Translations under genes and position numbers: made by a program
Part shown: positions 17,595-25,595 of the stretch, one piece after another
How the letters are laid out: each line of letters begins with the position of its first letter
How positions within the stretch are numbered: position 1 is the first letter of the stretch
NCBI RefSeq assembly: GCF_900109995.1
Contig: NZ_FOCB01000002.1
Span: forward strand, 138,247 to 202,246
Source: Pseudomonas sp. ok272
Lineage (GTDB): Bacteria > Pseudomonadota > Gammaproteobacteria > Pseudomonadales > Pseudomonadaceae
Direction of reading: 5' to 3'
DNA: 64,000 nt
The notes under the pieces: model-generated
Told to the model about the DNA's origin: nothing
Database searches by the model: none
The model's input: the letters and a program-made list of their open reading frames with translations, nothing else

Positions 17595-19535
17595 TTATTG
17601 GCCGTAGACCGTATTGCCACGAAACACCGTCTGAACGACTTGGGTGTCGGCGATTTGCTCCGGTTTGCCCTGCTGGACCAGGTCGAACAGGTTTCGGTCG
17701 AGGACGATGAAGTCGGCGGACTTGCCCGGTTCAATCGACCCGATGAGTTTTTCCTGGCGCACTGCACGGGCTCCGTTGATGGTGTAGGCATCCAACATCT
17801 GTTGCAGCGTAGCGCTCTGCCCGGCGTTGTAGGCAGGTTGGCCCGGGATGGCGCGGGTGATGCCGGCGGCAATGTTCATGAACGGCCTTGGATCACGCGT
17901 GTCGACCGGCGCATCGCTGCCCGCCACCAGCACAGCGCCAGCTTTGGCGGTGCTACCGACTGGATAGATGGCTCCCCACGTGTAACTTTTTGGGTTGTAG
18001 AGCACGTCGCTGATGTCTTGGCCTTTTTTACTTTGCTCAAGGAATGGCGTGATCAGCATGTCATATTCCGGTTGCTGGTTGATCCATGCGTAGGTGTACG
18101 TCAGGAAGGTACCCAGCTTACCGAGGCGTGCTTGATCGTCCGGATGGACCACTTGCAGGTGAGCAATGGTATGCGGAATGTGCCGGTCGCCGTTGCGCTG
18201 ACGGGCAGCTTCCAGTGCATCGATTGTCACACGAGTGGCACGGTCGCCGATGCTATGGACGTGGATGCTGAAACCATCGGCATCGAGCGCACTGGCGTAG
18301 TTTTTGAAGTCTTCAGCACGGTAATTGACGATGCCGTTGTTCTTCGAGTCCTCACTGTTTTTGGTGACCGTGACGAGGCCGGTTTCTTCATTCTGTTTGA
18401 GGTGCGGTGTCTGGTAGTTGTGCAGCATGCCTGCATTGGGCGAGAACGGCGGCTTGCTGAAGGGGTCGCCTTCAAGCACACCGTCGGCAAAGATTTTCAC
18501 TGCATCGGCTTTGATCAGTGGATTGCCGGCGAACGCGGCGCGTACTTCTTGAGCCTTTTTCAGGTGCCCGGCAATGTCTACTTTGCCCTTGTAGTCATCG
18601 GCAATGAAGCAGGTGGCAGCCGTTATCCGCATGTTCAGCAAATTCTGCTGTTGCATCTTCACAAATTGTTCGCGGATGAAGTCATTGGAGCAGGCATCCT
18701 GGATGCTGGTGATACCGTTTTTCGCCATGACCTGTGCGACTTTGGGCAGGATCGCGCCGTAAACGGCTTCGCCACGTGGCTCGCCCACCTCTTGAGCAAA
18801 CATGTCGAAGTTGCCGACCGGAATTTTTTCCTTGGCAGCGTCGCGCACTACCCCGCTGTCGAGGCTGACGTAGGGAGCCAACTCGGCGAATACTCCGCCC
18901 TTACCCAAGGTTTTTGTGTTGAAGCCAACGGTATTGCCCTGTTCGTCTTGAGCCATGCTCAAGGCTTTAGAGTTGTAAGCGCTGGCGTGGCCGTCTACAC
19001 CGGAAAGGATGATCGGATGACCGTCGGCAACAGCATCCAGCGTTTGCCGAATGGTTTTATAGGTATCGGTAGGCTCATTGTTCTCATAGGGAACCCACTG
19101 ATCTATTTTCAGCCAGGCGCCAGGTTCACTGGCATAGCGGGGCAGGCACTCCTTCACTTTCTCGGCGAGCTGACCAAGGTTTACGCTCTTGCCTTCGAGA
19201 TCGCATGTGTCCAGCGGGACGGTTCCGAGTACGTGAATGTGATTGTCGTGCAGCCCGGGCAGCACCATCTTGCCCTCCAGGTCAACGACGCGGTACCCCT
19301 GGTTGATGTATGGCTCTGCACCTTCCCGGTTGCCGGAGTAGACGAACTTGTCATTTGAAACGGCGATAGCGTCTACCTTTCGGCGCTGGGCATCCTGGGT
19401 ATAAATCTGACCGTTCAGGTACACGATATTGTGATCGTTGCCGATGGCCGGAGCTGATGTCTGACTGCAGCCAGAGAGCGCAGTGAGCAAAGCGAGGGAG
19501 GAAAGCGCCAGGTGTTGTTTTGATTTGAGCCGCAT
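17595..19535 (-). CDS. Lipoprotein amidohydrolase (YtcJ/composite-domain metalloprotease-like family)
   Basis: 646 residues from the ATG at 19535 with CTGGAG upstream. The N-terminus is a lipoprotein signal (KQHLALSSLALLTALSGC), so the enzyme is exported and lipid-anchored. The first metal motif is LPGLHDNHIHVLG; later residues include HVHSIGDRA and the barrel-closing AGSDAPVDTRDP. This is the YtcJ-type amidohydrolase family, which hydrolyses C-N bonds in amides, cyclic ureas or similar; most members have no known substrate. The gene is divergent from a TetR regulator, with a perfect palindrome in between. A related enzyme is at 60088-61830. Confidence 0.85.
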   Translation of the reverse strand: MRLKSKQHLALSSLALLTALSGCSQTSAPAIGNDHNIVYLNGQIYTQDAQRRKVDAIAVSNDKFVYSGNREGAEPYINQGYRVVDLEGKMVLPGLHDNHIHVLGTVPLDTCDLEGKSVNLGQLAEKVKECLPRYASEPGAWLKIDQWVPYENNEPTDTYKTIRQTLDAVADGHPIILSGVDGHASAYNSKALSMAQDEQGNTVGFNTKTLGKGGVFAELAPYVSLDSGVVRDAAKEKIPVGNFDMFAQEVGEPRGEAVYGAILPKVAQVMAKNGITSIQDACSNDFIREQFVKMQQQNLLNMRITAATCFIADDYKGKVDIAGHLKKAQEVRAAFAGNPLIKADAVKIFADGVLEGDPFSKPPFSPNAGMLHNYQTPHLKQNEETGLVTVTKNSEDSKNNGIVNYRAEDFKNYASALDADGFSIHVHSIGDRATRVTIDALEAARQRNGDRHIPHTIAHLQVVHPDDQARLGKLGTFLTYTYAWINQQPEYDMLITPFLEQSKKGQDISDVLYNPKSYTWGAIYPVGSTAKAGAVLVAGSDAPVDTRDPRPFMNIAAGITRAIPGQPAYNAGQSATLQQMLDAYTINGARAVRQEKLIGSIEPGKSADFIVLDRNLFDLVQQGKPEQIADTQVVQTVFRGNTVYGQ

Positions 19536-19552
19536 AGAGTCTCCAGTTAAAT

Positions 19553-19568
19553 TACAGTAATTACTGTA
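19553..19568. promoter_or_regulatory. Perfect 16-bp palindrome, probable TetR operator
   Basis: TACAGTAATTACTGTA is a perfect palindrome 18 bases upstream of the amidohydrolase ATG and 108 bases upstream of the TetR gene. Size and symmetry fit a TetR-family site. Bound repressor would block the amidohydrolase promoter and possibly its own. Confidence 0.75.
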
Positions 19569-19675
19569 GTATTGATTTCTACCAGCGTTACTCTGGGGCG
19601 TCAATCGCTACGGTTTGACTCCGCCGGACAAGTCGATGTGAAATGCGCACCCATGCTAGAAGGGTTGGGTAGTTG

Positions 19676-20323
19676 ATGATTGAGCAAGACTTAAAAATGC
19701 GCCGCGAACCGCGCCAGCAACGCACCCTTGAAATCGTTCAAAAGATCGAGCAGACAACGCTGCAGTTACTCAAGGAGGGCGGTATTACGTTGCTGAATAC
19801 CAACGTCATTGCCGAGCGTTCTGGCATCGACATCAGTTCGCTCTATCGCTTTTTTCCGAATAAAGAGGCGATTGTGTATCGCCTTGGACAGCAATGGTTG
19901 GATGCGATCCGCAGTCGGGAACAAGTGATTTTTGAGGGTGATCTCGGTCTCGTCGAAACGTGGAGCGCGCTGGATGACATGATCGACGTGATCGAACAGG
20001 AGTTTTCCGGGTATGGCGCCCTCTGGCAGGCGATGGATGTGATTCCGGCGCTGCATGATCTGGAAGCCAAACATGAGGCCTTACAGCTCGACAATATGCT
20101 GGTACTGCTGAGAAAGCACGGTTGCCAGTGGCCGGAGCAGGAACTGACTGAGCTGGTGCGCTACCTGTATCGGACCGGGGACGTTGTTAAGCAAGGGTGT
20201 ATCGAACAAGGTGATGCGAGCGGACTGATGTGGCGTACGCATCAAAAATGGCAGGCTCGGCTGCTTTTGTCGGCGGTTAACACCCAGAGCGCTGCTGAGT
20301 TTGAGCACGCGTTGCTCGTGTGA
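19676..20323 (+). CDS. TetR-family transcriptional regulator
   Basis: 215 residues from the ATG at 19676; ATG at 19697 is an alternative. The N-terminal three-helix DNA-binding domain reads ITLLNTNVIAERSGIDISSL then YRFFPNKEAIVYRLG, the classic TetR helix-turn-helix with YxxFxxKE. The C-terminal ligand-binding domain is diverged, as normal for the family. It faces the lipoprotein amidohydrolase gene, its likely target, via the palindrome at 19553-19568. The effector may be the amidohydrolase substrate or product. Confidence 0.88.
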   Translation: MIEQDLKMRREPRQQRTLEIVQKIEQTTLQLLKEGGITLLNTNVIAERSGIDISSLYRFFPNKEAIVYRLGQQWLDAIRSREQVIFEGDLGLVETWSALDDMIDVIEQEFSGYGALWQAMDVIPALHDLEAKHEALQLDNMLVLLRKHGCQWPEQELTELVRYLYRTGDVVKQGCIEQGDASGLMWRTHQKWQARLLLSAVNTQSAAEFEHALLV

Positions 20324-20358
20324 CGACGACCTCACGGCGCCAATCTTCGTAGCAAGGC

Positions 20359-20370
20359 CTAATGCATCAT
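20359..20370. promoter_or_regulatory. GntR operator copy 1 (autoregulatory)
   Basis: CTAATGCATCAT matches 10 of 12 positions of the perfect palindrome ATGATGCATCAT found at 24409. It lies 45 bases upstream of the GntR start codon, consistent with autoregulation. Confidence 0.65.
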
Positions 20371-20414
20371 GTTGTATAGTCGCAGGCCAACCCGCTCCGC
20401 GCATTCGGTGATCC

Positions 20415-21092
20415 ATGTCTTACCCCCTCGACGCCATCACTCACACCTACCTGGGCAGCAACGTCTACGCCCAACTGCGTAGCGCGCTGATCACCGGAGG
20501 CCTCAAGCCGGATGACCGACTGCGGATCCGTGAGTTGGCGGCCCAATTGGGTACGAGCGTCACCCCCGTGCGCGATGCCATCCTGCAGTTGGCCAAGGAA
20601 AAGGCCCTGGTGCTCAAGACCCCGAAGGACATCCGCGTCCCGGTGCTCGACAGTGCGGCCTACCTGGAGATTCGTACCCTGCGCCTGAGCCTCGAGGGCC
20701 TCGGCGCCGAAACGGCCGCACGCCTCGCCACCCCGGACGATCTGGCGCGCATCGAAGCCAACATCCAGCTCAACCTGGAAGCCATCAACCGCAACGACCT
20801 CCCCGAGGCGCTGCGCCTGAACAGCGAGTTCCACTTCCTGATCGCCGAAGCCGCCCGCATGCCGTTGCTGCGCAGCTACCTCGACAGCCTGTGGATGCGC
20901 GCCGGCCCGCTGATCGCCCAGGCCTACGTGCATTTTTCCCTGAGCATGGCCATCGAGCACCATGTCGAGGTGCTCAACGCCCTGCGTCAGCAGGACGCCG
21001 CCGCCGCCAAACACGCGATCCAGACTGACATCCTCGATGGCAATCAGATGATGCTGGAGTTCATCGCCGTCAGCCAGGAACCCACCGCCTAA
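20415..21092 (+). CDS. GntR-family regulator, FCD (FadR) subgroup
   Basis: 225 residues. Residues 10-80 are the GntR winged helix (VYAQLRSALITGGLKPDDRL, then LAAQLGTSVTPVRDAILQL). Residues 90-220 are an all-helical FCD domain with the metal- or ligand-binding residues placed as FHFLIAEAARMP, LIAQAY and HHVEVLNALRQQD. FCD regulators normally repress catabolic genes until an acid or amino compound binds. The same palindrome stands before this gene, before the SDR-kinase-aminotransferase operon and before the ABC transporter operon, which makes it the obvious local regulator of all three. Confidence 0.92.
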   Translation: MSYPLDAITHTYLGSNVYAQLRSALITGGLKPDDRLRIRELAAQLGTSVTPVRDAILQLAKEKALVLKTPKDIRVPVLDSAAYLEIRTLRLSLEGLGAETAARLATPDDLARIEANIQLNLEAINRNDLPEALRLNSEFHFLIAEAARMPLLRSYLDSLWMRAGPLIAQAYVHFSLSMAIEHHVEVLNALRQQDAAAAKHAIQTDILDGNQMMLEFIAVSQEPTA

Positions 21093-21139
21093 GCAAACTT
21101 TCCCCCGTACGGCTATTGACACTCTGCGCGCCTAAAATG

Positions 21140-21151
21140 ATGATGCATCAA
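21140..21151. promoter_or_regulatory. GntR operator copy 2 before the SDR operon
   Basis: ATGATGCATCAA matches 11 of 12 positions of the operator at 24409. It is 26 bases upstream of the GTG start of the SDR gene. A TTGACA box sits at 21116-21121, so the operator would overlap the -10 and start-site area. Confidence 0.75.
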
Positions 21152-21176
21152 ACATCAAATCCAACGAGGTGCGTTC

Positions 21177-21911
21177 GTGAGCGAGAAAAGAAAGCTGCTG
21201 TTAACCGGCGCCAGCCGCGGCATCGGCCATGCAACGGTCAAGCATTTCAATGCAGCCGGCTGGGAAGTGTTCACCGCCTCCCGCCAGAACTGGGTGGCCG
21301 AGTGCCCCTGGGCTGAGGGTTTGCTCAACCATATCCACCTGGACCTGGAAGACATCGACAGCGTCAGCGCGAGCCTGGCCACCATCAAGGACAAGCTCGG
21401 CGGCCGGCTCGATGCCTTGGTGGACAACGCCGGCATCTCGCCCAAGGGCGTCGAGGGCGGCCGGCTTGGCGTCCTGGAAACCGACTACGCCACCTGGCTC
21501 AAGGTGTTCAACGTCAACCTGTTCTCCACCGCGCTGTTGGCGCGCGGGCTGTTCGATGAATTGAAGGCGGCCCAGGGCAGCATCATCAACGTCACCTCGA
21601 TTGCCGGCTCCAAGGTGCACCCGTTCGCGGGGGTCGCCTACGCAACGTCCAAGGCCGCGCTGTCGGCCCTGACCCGGGAAATGGCCTACGATTTCGGCCC
21701 CCACGGCGTACGCGTGAATGCCATCGCCCCTGGGGAGATCGACACCGCGATCCTCTCCCCCGGCACGGCCGATATCGTCGAACGCCTGGTGCCGATGAAC
21801 CGCCTGGGCAAGCCGGAAGAAGTGGCTTCGTTGATCTACTTCCTGTGCACCAGTGGTGCTTCCTACGTCAATGGTGCGGAAATCCACGTCAATGGAGGCC
21901 AGCATGTCTGA
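21177..21911 (+). CDS. Short-chain dehydrogenase/reductase
   Basis: 244 residues. GTG start at 21177, with GAGG upstream. The cofactor loop is LTGASRGIGHATV, then DNAGIS, and the catalytic triad is Ser in NVTSIAG, Tyr and Lys in YATSK. The C-terminal GGQHV is typical of classical SDRs of about 250 residues. It oxidises or reduces a hydroxyl or carbonyl group with NAD(P). It is the first gene of a tight operon: it overlaps the kinase gene by 8 bases. In this context it may process the aldehyde or hydroxy intermediate of the amine pathway, but the substrate is unknown. Confidence 0.9.
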   Translation: MSEKRKLLLTGASRGIGHATVKHFNAAGWEVFTASRQNWVAECPWAEGLLNHIHLDLEDIDSVSASLATIKDKLGGRLDALVDNAGISPKGVEGGRLGVLETDYATWLKVFNVNLFSTALLARGLFDELKAAQGSIINVTSIAGSKVHPFAGVAYATSKAALSALTREMAYDFGPHGVRVNAIAPGEIDTAILSPGTADIVERLVPMNRLGKPEEVASLIYFLCTSGASYVNGAEIHVNGGQHV

Positions 21912-22968
21912 AGCGGTCATGGACCCCGCGTGCTGCGCCGACTTGATGACGACCGAGGCGCCGAACATCGACAGCCGCACCGCGCTGGACGTTGCCCACC
22001 GGGTATACGGCCTTGAGGGCACGCTCAAGCCATTGAATGGCGAGCGCGACACCAACTTCCTGGTGCGCAGCGAGCGCGGCGCCTATGTCCTGAAGTTCAT
22101 CAACCCCGCCGAAGACCCCAGGGTGATCAGCTTCCAGACCCAGGCCTTGCTGCACATCGAGCGCCACGGCGCCCATCTGCCGGTGCCACGGGTACTGGCC
22201 GCGCGTGATGGCGAGGTCGATCCGCTGGTGCAGGTGGCCGGGCAGCCGCTGCGACTGCGCGCCGTCAGTTACCTCGACGGCATCTCGCAAAACCTTGGCC
22301 AGCCCAGCGTGGCCTTGATGCGCGAACTGGGCACGTCGCTGGCCGAGGTCGACCTGGCCCTCAAGGATTTCCGCCATCCGGCCGCCCACCGCAACCTGCT
22401 GTGGGATGTCGGCCACGCCGAGCGGGTCAGGCCGTATCTCGACTGCCTGGAGCCCGATCAATTGCCGTTGGTCTCGACGCTCTTGGACCGCTTCGAGACC
22501 TACGTCAAACCGCGCCTGGGCACGCTGCGCGCGCAGGTGATTCATAACGACCTCAACCCCCACAACGTGATGCTCGACGGTGAAACCGGCAGCCGCGTCG
22601 CGGCGATCATCGACTTCGGCGACGCCCTGCATGCGCCGCTGATCAACGAGCTGGGCACGGCGCTGTCCTACCAATTCGATGCCGACGCCAGCGACCCGCT
22701 GTGGCAGATCAAGGCCTTCGTCGCCGCCTACCACGCCAAAATCCCGTTGCTGGCCGAGGAGCTGGAGGTGTTGGGCGACCTGATCGCCCTGCGCATGGCC
22801 ATGGCCATCACCATCGCCCAATGGCGCGCCAGCCTGTACCCGGAAAACCGTGCTTATGTGCTGCGCAACCTGCCCAGCAGTTGGCGCAACCTGCAATGCC
22901 TCGCCACCCTGCCCGCCGGGCTGCTGACCCAGAGCCTGATCAACGCCTGCACCCAGGAGGTCGCATGA
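21904..22968 (+). CDS. APH-family small-molecule kinase (hydroxylysine kinase-like)
   Basis: 354 residues. ATG at 21904 overlaps the SDR stop, with GGAGG just upstream. The Brenner motif is VIHNDLNPHNVML (His214, Asp216) and the metal motif is AIIDFGDALHAPL, both intact, so it should transfer phosphate from ATP. An N-terminal lobe with VLKFINP supplies the nucleotide-binding lysine. In animals a kinase of this type phosphorylates 5-hydroxylysine, and the product is cleaved by a class III aminotransferase-fold phospho-lyase. The next gene here is exactly such an aminotransferase-fold protein. The bacterial substrate could be hydroxylysine, ethanolamine or another amino-alcohol. Antibiotic resistance is unlikely given the operon. 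Confidence 0.85.
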   Translation: MSEAVMDPACCADLMTTEAPNIDSRTALDVAHRVYGLEGTLKPLNGERDTNFLVRSERGAYVLKFINPAEDPRVISFQTQALLHIERHGAHLPVPRVLAARDGEVDPLVQVAGQPLRLRAVSYLDGISQNLGQPSVALMRELGTSLAEVDLALKDFRHPAAHRNLLWDVGHAERVRPYLDCLEPDQLPLVSTLLDRFETYVKPRLGTLRAQVIHNDLNPHNVMLDGETGSRVAAIIDFGDALHAPLINELGTALSYQFDADASDPLWQIKAFVAAYHAKIPLLAEELEVLGDLIALRMAMAITIAQWRASLYPENRAYVLRNLPSSWRNLQCLATLPAGLLTQSLINACTQEVA

Positions 22969-24230
22969 CGTCGCCCACTGCCACGCCACTGCTCGCCCGT
23001 CGCCAAGCAGCGCTCGGCGCCAGTTATCGACTGTTCTACGAGGAACCGTTTGCCCCGGTGCGCGGCGAAGGCGTCTGGCTGTACGACCAGGACAACACGC
23101 CGTACCTGGATGCCTACAACAACGTGGCCTCCATCGGCCACTGCCACCCCGCCGTGGTCCGCGCCATCGCCGAGCAGAGCGCCCAACTCAACACCCACAC
23201 GCGCTACCTGCACCCGTCCATCGTCGACTACGCCGAGGACCTGCTCAGCGAGTTCCCGGCCCAGCTCGACAACCTGACCATGACCTGCACCGGCAGTGAA
23301 GCCAACGACCTGGCGCTGCGCATCGCCCGCTGCCACAGCGGCGGCACCGGCATCATCGTCACCCGCTGGGCCTATCACGGCGTGACCAGCGCCCTGGCCG
23401 AGGTGTCGCCGTCGCTGGCCACCGGCCTGCCCACCGCCCGCCATGTGCGTCTGGTGGACGCGCCGGACACCTACCGCACCACGACCGATTTCGTCGCCAG
23501 CGTGAAGGCCGCGCTGGCCGACCTGCAGGCCCACGGCATCAAGCCGGCGGCGCTGTTGCTGGACAGCATTTTCTCCAGCGACGGCGTGTTCAGCCCACGC
23601 AACGGCGAGATGGCCGCCGCCGTGCAATGCGTGCGCGACGCCGGCGGCCTGTACATCGCCGACGAGGTGCAACCGGGCTTCGGCCGCACCGGCGGGCATC
23701 GCTGGGGCTTCGAGCGCTACGGGGTGATCCCGGACCTGGTCACCCTCGGCAAGCCCATGGGCAATGGCCACCCGGTGGCCGGCGTGGTCGGGCGCTCGGC
23801 CCTGTTCGATCAGTTCGGTCGCCAGCAGCGCTACTTCAACACCTACGGCGGCAATCCGGTGTCGTGCAGCGCGGCGCAGGCGGTGCTGCGGGTGCTGCGC
23901 GAGGAAGACCTGCAAGCCAATGCCCGGGACGTCGGCGCCTACTTGCGCCAGGGCCTGCTGCAACTGGCCGAGCGCTACGAGGTGATTGGCGATGTGCGCG
24001 GCGCCGGCCTGTTCATCGGCGTCGAGTTGGTGCACGACCGCGATGCCCAGACCCCGGCAACCGCCACGGCCGCCGCGGTGGTCAACGGCATGCGCCGGCG
24101 CCAGGTGCTGATCAGCGCCACCGGCCCCAACGCCAACATCCTCAAAATCCGCCCGCCCCTAGTGTTTGCCCGCGAACACGCGGACCTGTTGCTTGAACGC
24201 CTGGATGCCACCTTGCGCGAGCTGCGTTGA
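22965..24230 (+). CDS. Class III aminotransferase-fold enzyme (phospho-lyase-like)
   Basis: 421 residues. The ATG overlaps the kinase stop (ATGA), with AGGAGG upstream, so translation is coupled. PLP residues are clear: TCTGSEANDLALRIAR, YIADEVQPGFGRTG and the Schiff-base lysine Lys263 in VTLGKPMGNG. Class III members include ordinary omega-aminotransferases and the ethanolamine-phosphate and 5-phosphohydroxylysine phospho-lyases, which use the same fold to release phosphate and ammonia. Being directly behind a small-molecule kinase points to the lyase reaction. The sequence alone does not settle transaminase versus lyase. Confidence 0.85.
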   Translation: MTSPTATPLLARRQAALGASYRLFYEEPFAPVRGEGVWLYDQDNTPYLDAYNNVASIGHCHPAVVRAIAEQSAQLNTHTRYLHPSIVDYAEDLLSEFPAQLDNLTMTCTGSEANDLALRIARCHSGGTGIIVTRWAYHGVTSALAEVSPSLATGLPTARHVRLVDAPDTYRTTTDFVASVKAALADLQAHGIKPAALLLDSIFSSDGVFSPRNGEMAAAVQCVRDAGGLYIADEVQPGFGRTGGHRWGFERYGVIPDLVTLGKPMGNGHPVAGVVGRSALFDQFGRQQRYFNTYGGNPVSCSAAQAVLRVLREEDLQANARDVGAYLRQGLLQLAERYEVIGDVRGAGLFIGVELVHDRDAQTPATATAAAVVNGMRRRQVLISATGPNANILKIRPPLVFAREHADLLLERLDATLRELR

Positions 24231-24310
24231 AGGGCTGAGTGGGCGCCAGGCCGGGGCATCCCGGCTGCGGCGCCGTTCAGGTCCCTGATCCAGGGCACAC
24301 GACACGCACC

Positions 24311-24327
24311 AGCACCACGCGAGTGCA
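24311..24327 (+). promoter_or_regulatory. NtrC-like enhancer site
   Basis: AGCACC-ACGCG-AGTGCA matches 10 of 12 defined bases of the NtrC consensus TGCACC-N5-GGTGCA. It is centred about 88 bases upstream of the start site predicted from the sigma-54 element at 24381. Position and symmetry fit activation by phosphorylated NtrC under nitrogen limitation. Confidence 0.5.
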
Positions 24328-24380
24328 GGGCCCGGATCGCTTTCACCCGAGTCAACCTGGAACACCCCGCCTGCAGTCCG

Positions 24381-24397
24381 CTGGCACAGATTCTGCT
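24381..24397 (+). promoter_or_regulatory. Sigma-54 (RpoN) promoter before the ABC transporter operon
   Basis: CTGGCACAGATTCTGCT has the invariant GG and GC separated by 10 bases and matches the YTGGCACG-N4-TTGCW consensus at all but two defined positions. The predicted start is about 24407, right at the GntR operator. The remaining part of 24231-24380 is GC-rich and has no gene. Confidence 0.65.
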
Positions 24398-24408
24398 TAA
24401 TACAAAAC

Positions 24409-24420
24409 ATGATGCATCAT
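24409..24420. promoter_or_regulatory. GntR operator copy 3 (perfect palindrome)
   Basis: ATGATGCATCAT, a perfect 12-bp palindrome, lies 36 bases before the ATG of the ABC ATPase gene and overlaps the predicted sigma-54 transcription start. It defines the consensus of the three local copies. Confidence 0.8.
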
Positions 24421-24455
24421 ATTTTAATAATTAAGCTGTACGTGGAGGGTTTGAG

Positions 24456-25556
24456 ATGACCAGTAACAACGCAAGCGCCTTCGTCCGCTTCAAAGGCGTG
24501 GAAAAAAGTTACGACGGTTTGAAAACAGTGGTCAAAAAGCTCGACCTGGATGTCGCCCAGGGTGAGTTCCTGACCCTGCTCGGGCCGTCCGGCTCCGGCA
24601 AGACCACCAGCCTGATGATGCTGGCTGGCTTCGAGACACCGACCCAAGGGCAGATCTTCCTCGAAGGCCAGGCCATTGAAAGCGTGCCCGCCCACCGTCG
24701 AGGCATCGGCATGGTGTTCCAGAACTACGCGTTGTTCCCCCACATGAACGTCGCCGAGAACATGGCGTTCCCCCTGCAGGTGCGAGGCATGAAACGCCAC
24801 GACATCGAAACCAAGGTCAAGAAAGCCCTGGCCATGGTGCGCCTGGGCGATCTCGCCAACCGTTACCCCGCGCAACTCTCGGGTGGCCAGCAGCAACGCA
24901 TCGCCCTCGCCCGGGCGTTGGTGTTCGAGCCCACGCTGGTGCTGATGGATGAACCCTTGGGCGCGCTGGACAAACAGCTGCGCGAACAGATGCAACTGGA
25001 GATCCGCCGCCTGCACCGCGAGTTGGGGCTGACCGTGGTGTTCGTCACCCACGACCAGGCCGAAGCGCTGACCTTGTCCGACCGGGTGGCGATCTTCAAC
25101 GACGGGGTGATCCAGCAGGTCGACACCCCGCAAGCGCTGTATGAGCGCCCGGCCAACCGCTTTGTCGCCACGTTCATGGGCGATACCAACGTCTTGCCCG
25201 GCGTGCTCGATACCCTCGGCAGCGAAGGCTGCCAGGTCCGACTCGACCAGGGCACGCACCTGGCTGCGCGCCTCACTCCGGGCCTGGCCAAGGGCAGTCG
25301 CACGTCGCTGTCGATTCGCTCCGAACGGGTGATCCTCGACGGCGACACCCGCTACGACAGCCGTCTGAGCGGGCGTATCGAAGAATGCCTGTACCTGGGC
25401 GACCACGTGCGCGTGCGCCTGAACGTTGCCGGTAACGACGACTTCAACGTCAAGGTGCCCATCGCCCAGATGCAACCGCACTGGCGCGAGGGCCTGAACC
25501 TGCCCGTGTGTTGGCACAGCAGCGACGCCTCGGCGCTGGATGCCATGCCTGCTTGA
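24456..25556 (+). CDS. ABC transporter ATPase, PotA-like
   Basis: 366 residues, ATG preceded by GGAGG. Walker A LLGPSGSGKTTSLMML, Q-loop FQNYALFPHMNV, signature LSGGQQQR, Walker B LVLMDEPLGALD and switch VFVTHDQAEAL are all intact. After residue 240 there is a C-terminal TOBE domain (VRLDQGTHL and following), typical of the polyamine and opine-type subfamily. It energises import together with the next three genes. Being under the same operator as the kinase/aminotransferase operon indicates a cationic amino compound as substrate rather than spermidine for general use. Confidence 0.93.
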   Translation: MTSNNASAFVRFKGVEKSYDGLKTVVKKLDLDVAQGEFLTLLGPSGSGKTTSLMMLAGFETPTQGQIFLEGQAIESVPAHRRGIGMVFQNYALFPHMNVAENMAFPLQVRGMKRHDIETKVKKALAMVRLGDLANRYPAQLSGGQQQRIALARALVFEPTLVLMDEPLGALDKQLREQMQLEIRRLHRELGLTVVFVTHDQAEALTLSDRVAIFNDGVIQQVDTPQALYERPANRFVATFMGDTNVLPGVLDTLGSEGCQVRLDQGTHLAARLTPGLAKGSRTSLSIRSERVILDGDTRYDSRLSGRIEECLYLGDHVRVRLNVAGNDDFNVKVPIAQMQPHWREGLNLPVCWHSSDASALDAMPA

Positions 25557-25595
25557 CCCCTTCCCCCCCTAGTTGATGACATCAGGAAACTTGCC

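Noticed and set aside
21904..22968. Aminoglycoside resistance phosphotransferase
   Set aside because: Operon with SDR and aminotransferase under a catabolic regulator; not a resistance context.
22965..24230. Class III aminotransferase as simple GABA or putrescine transaminase
   Set aside because: Not excluded, but translational coupling to an APH-type kinase makes the phospho-lyase reading more likely.
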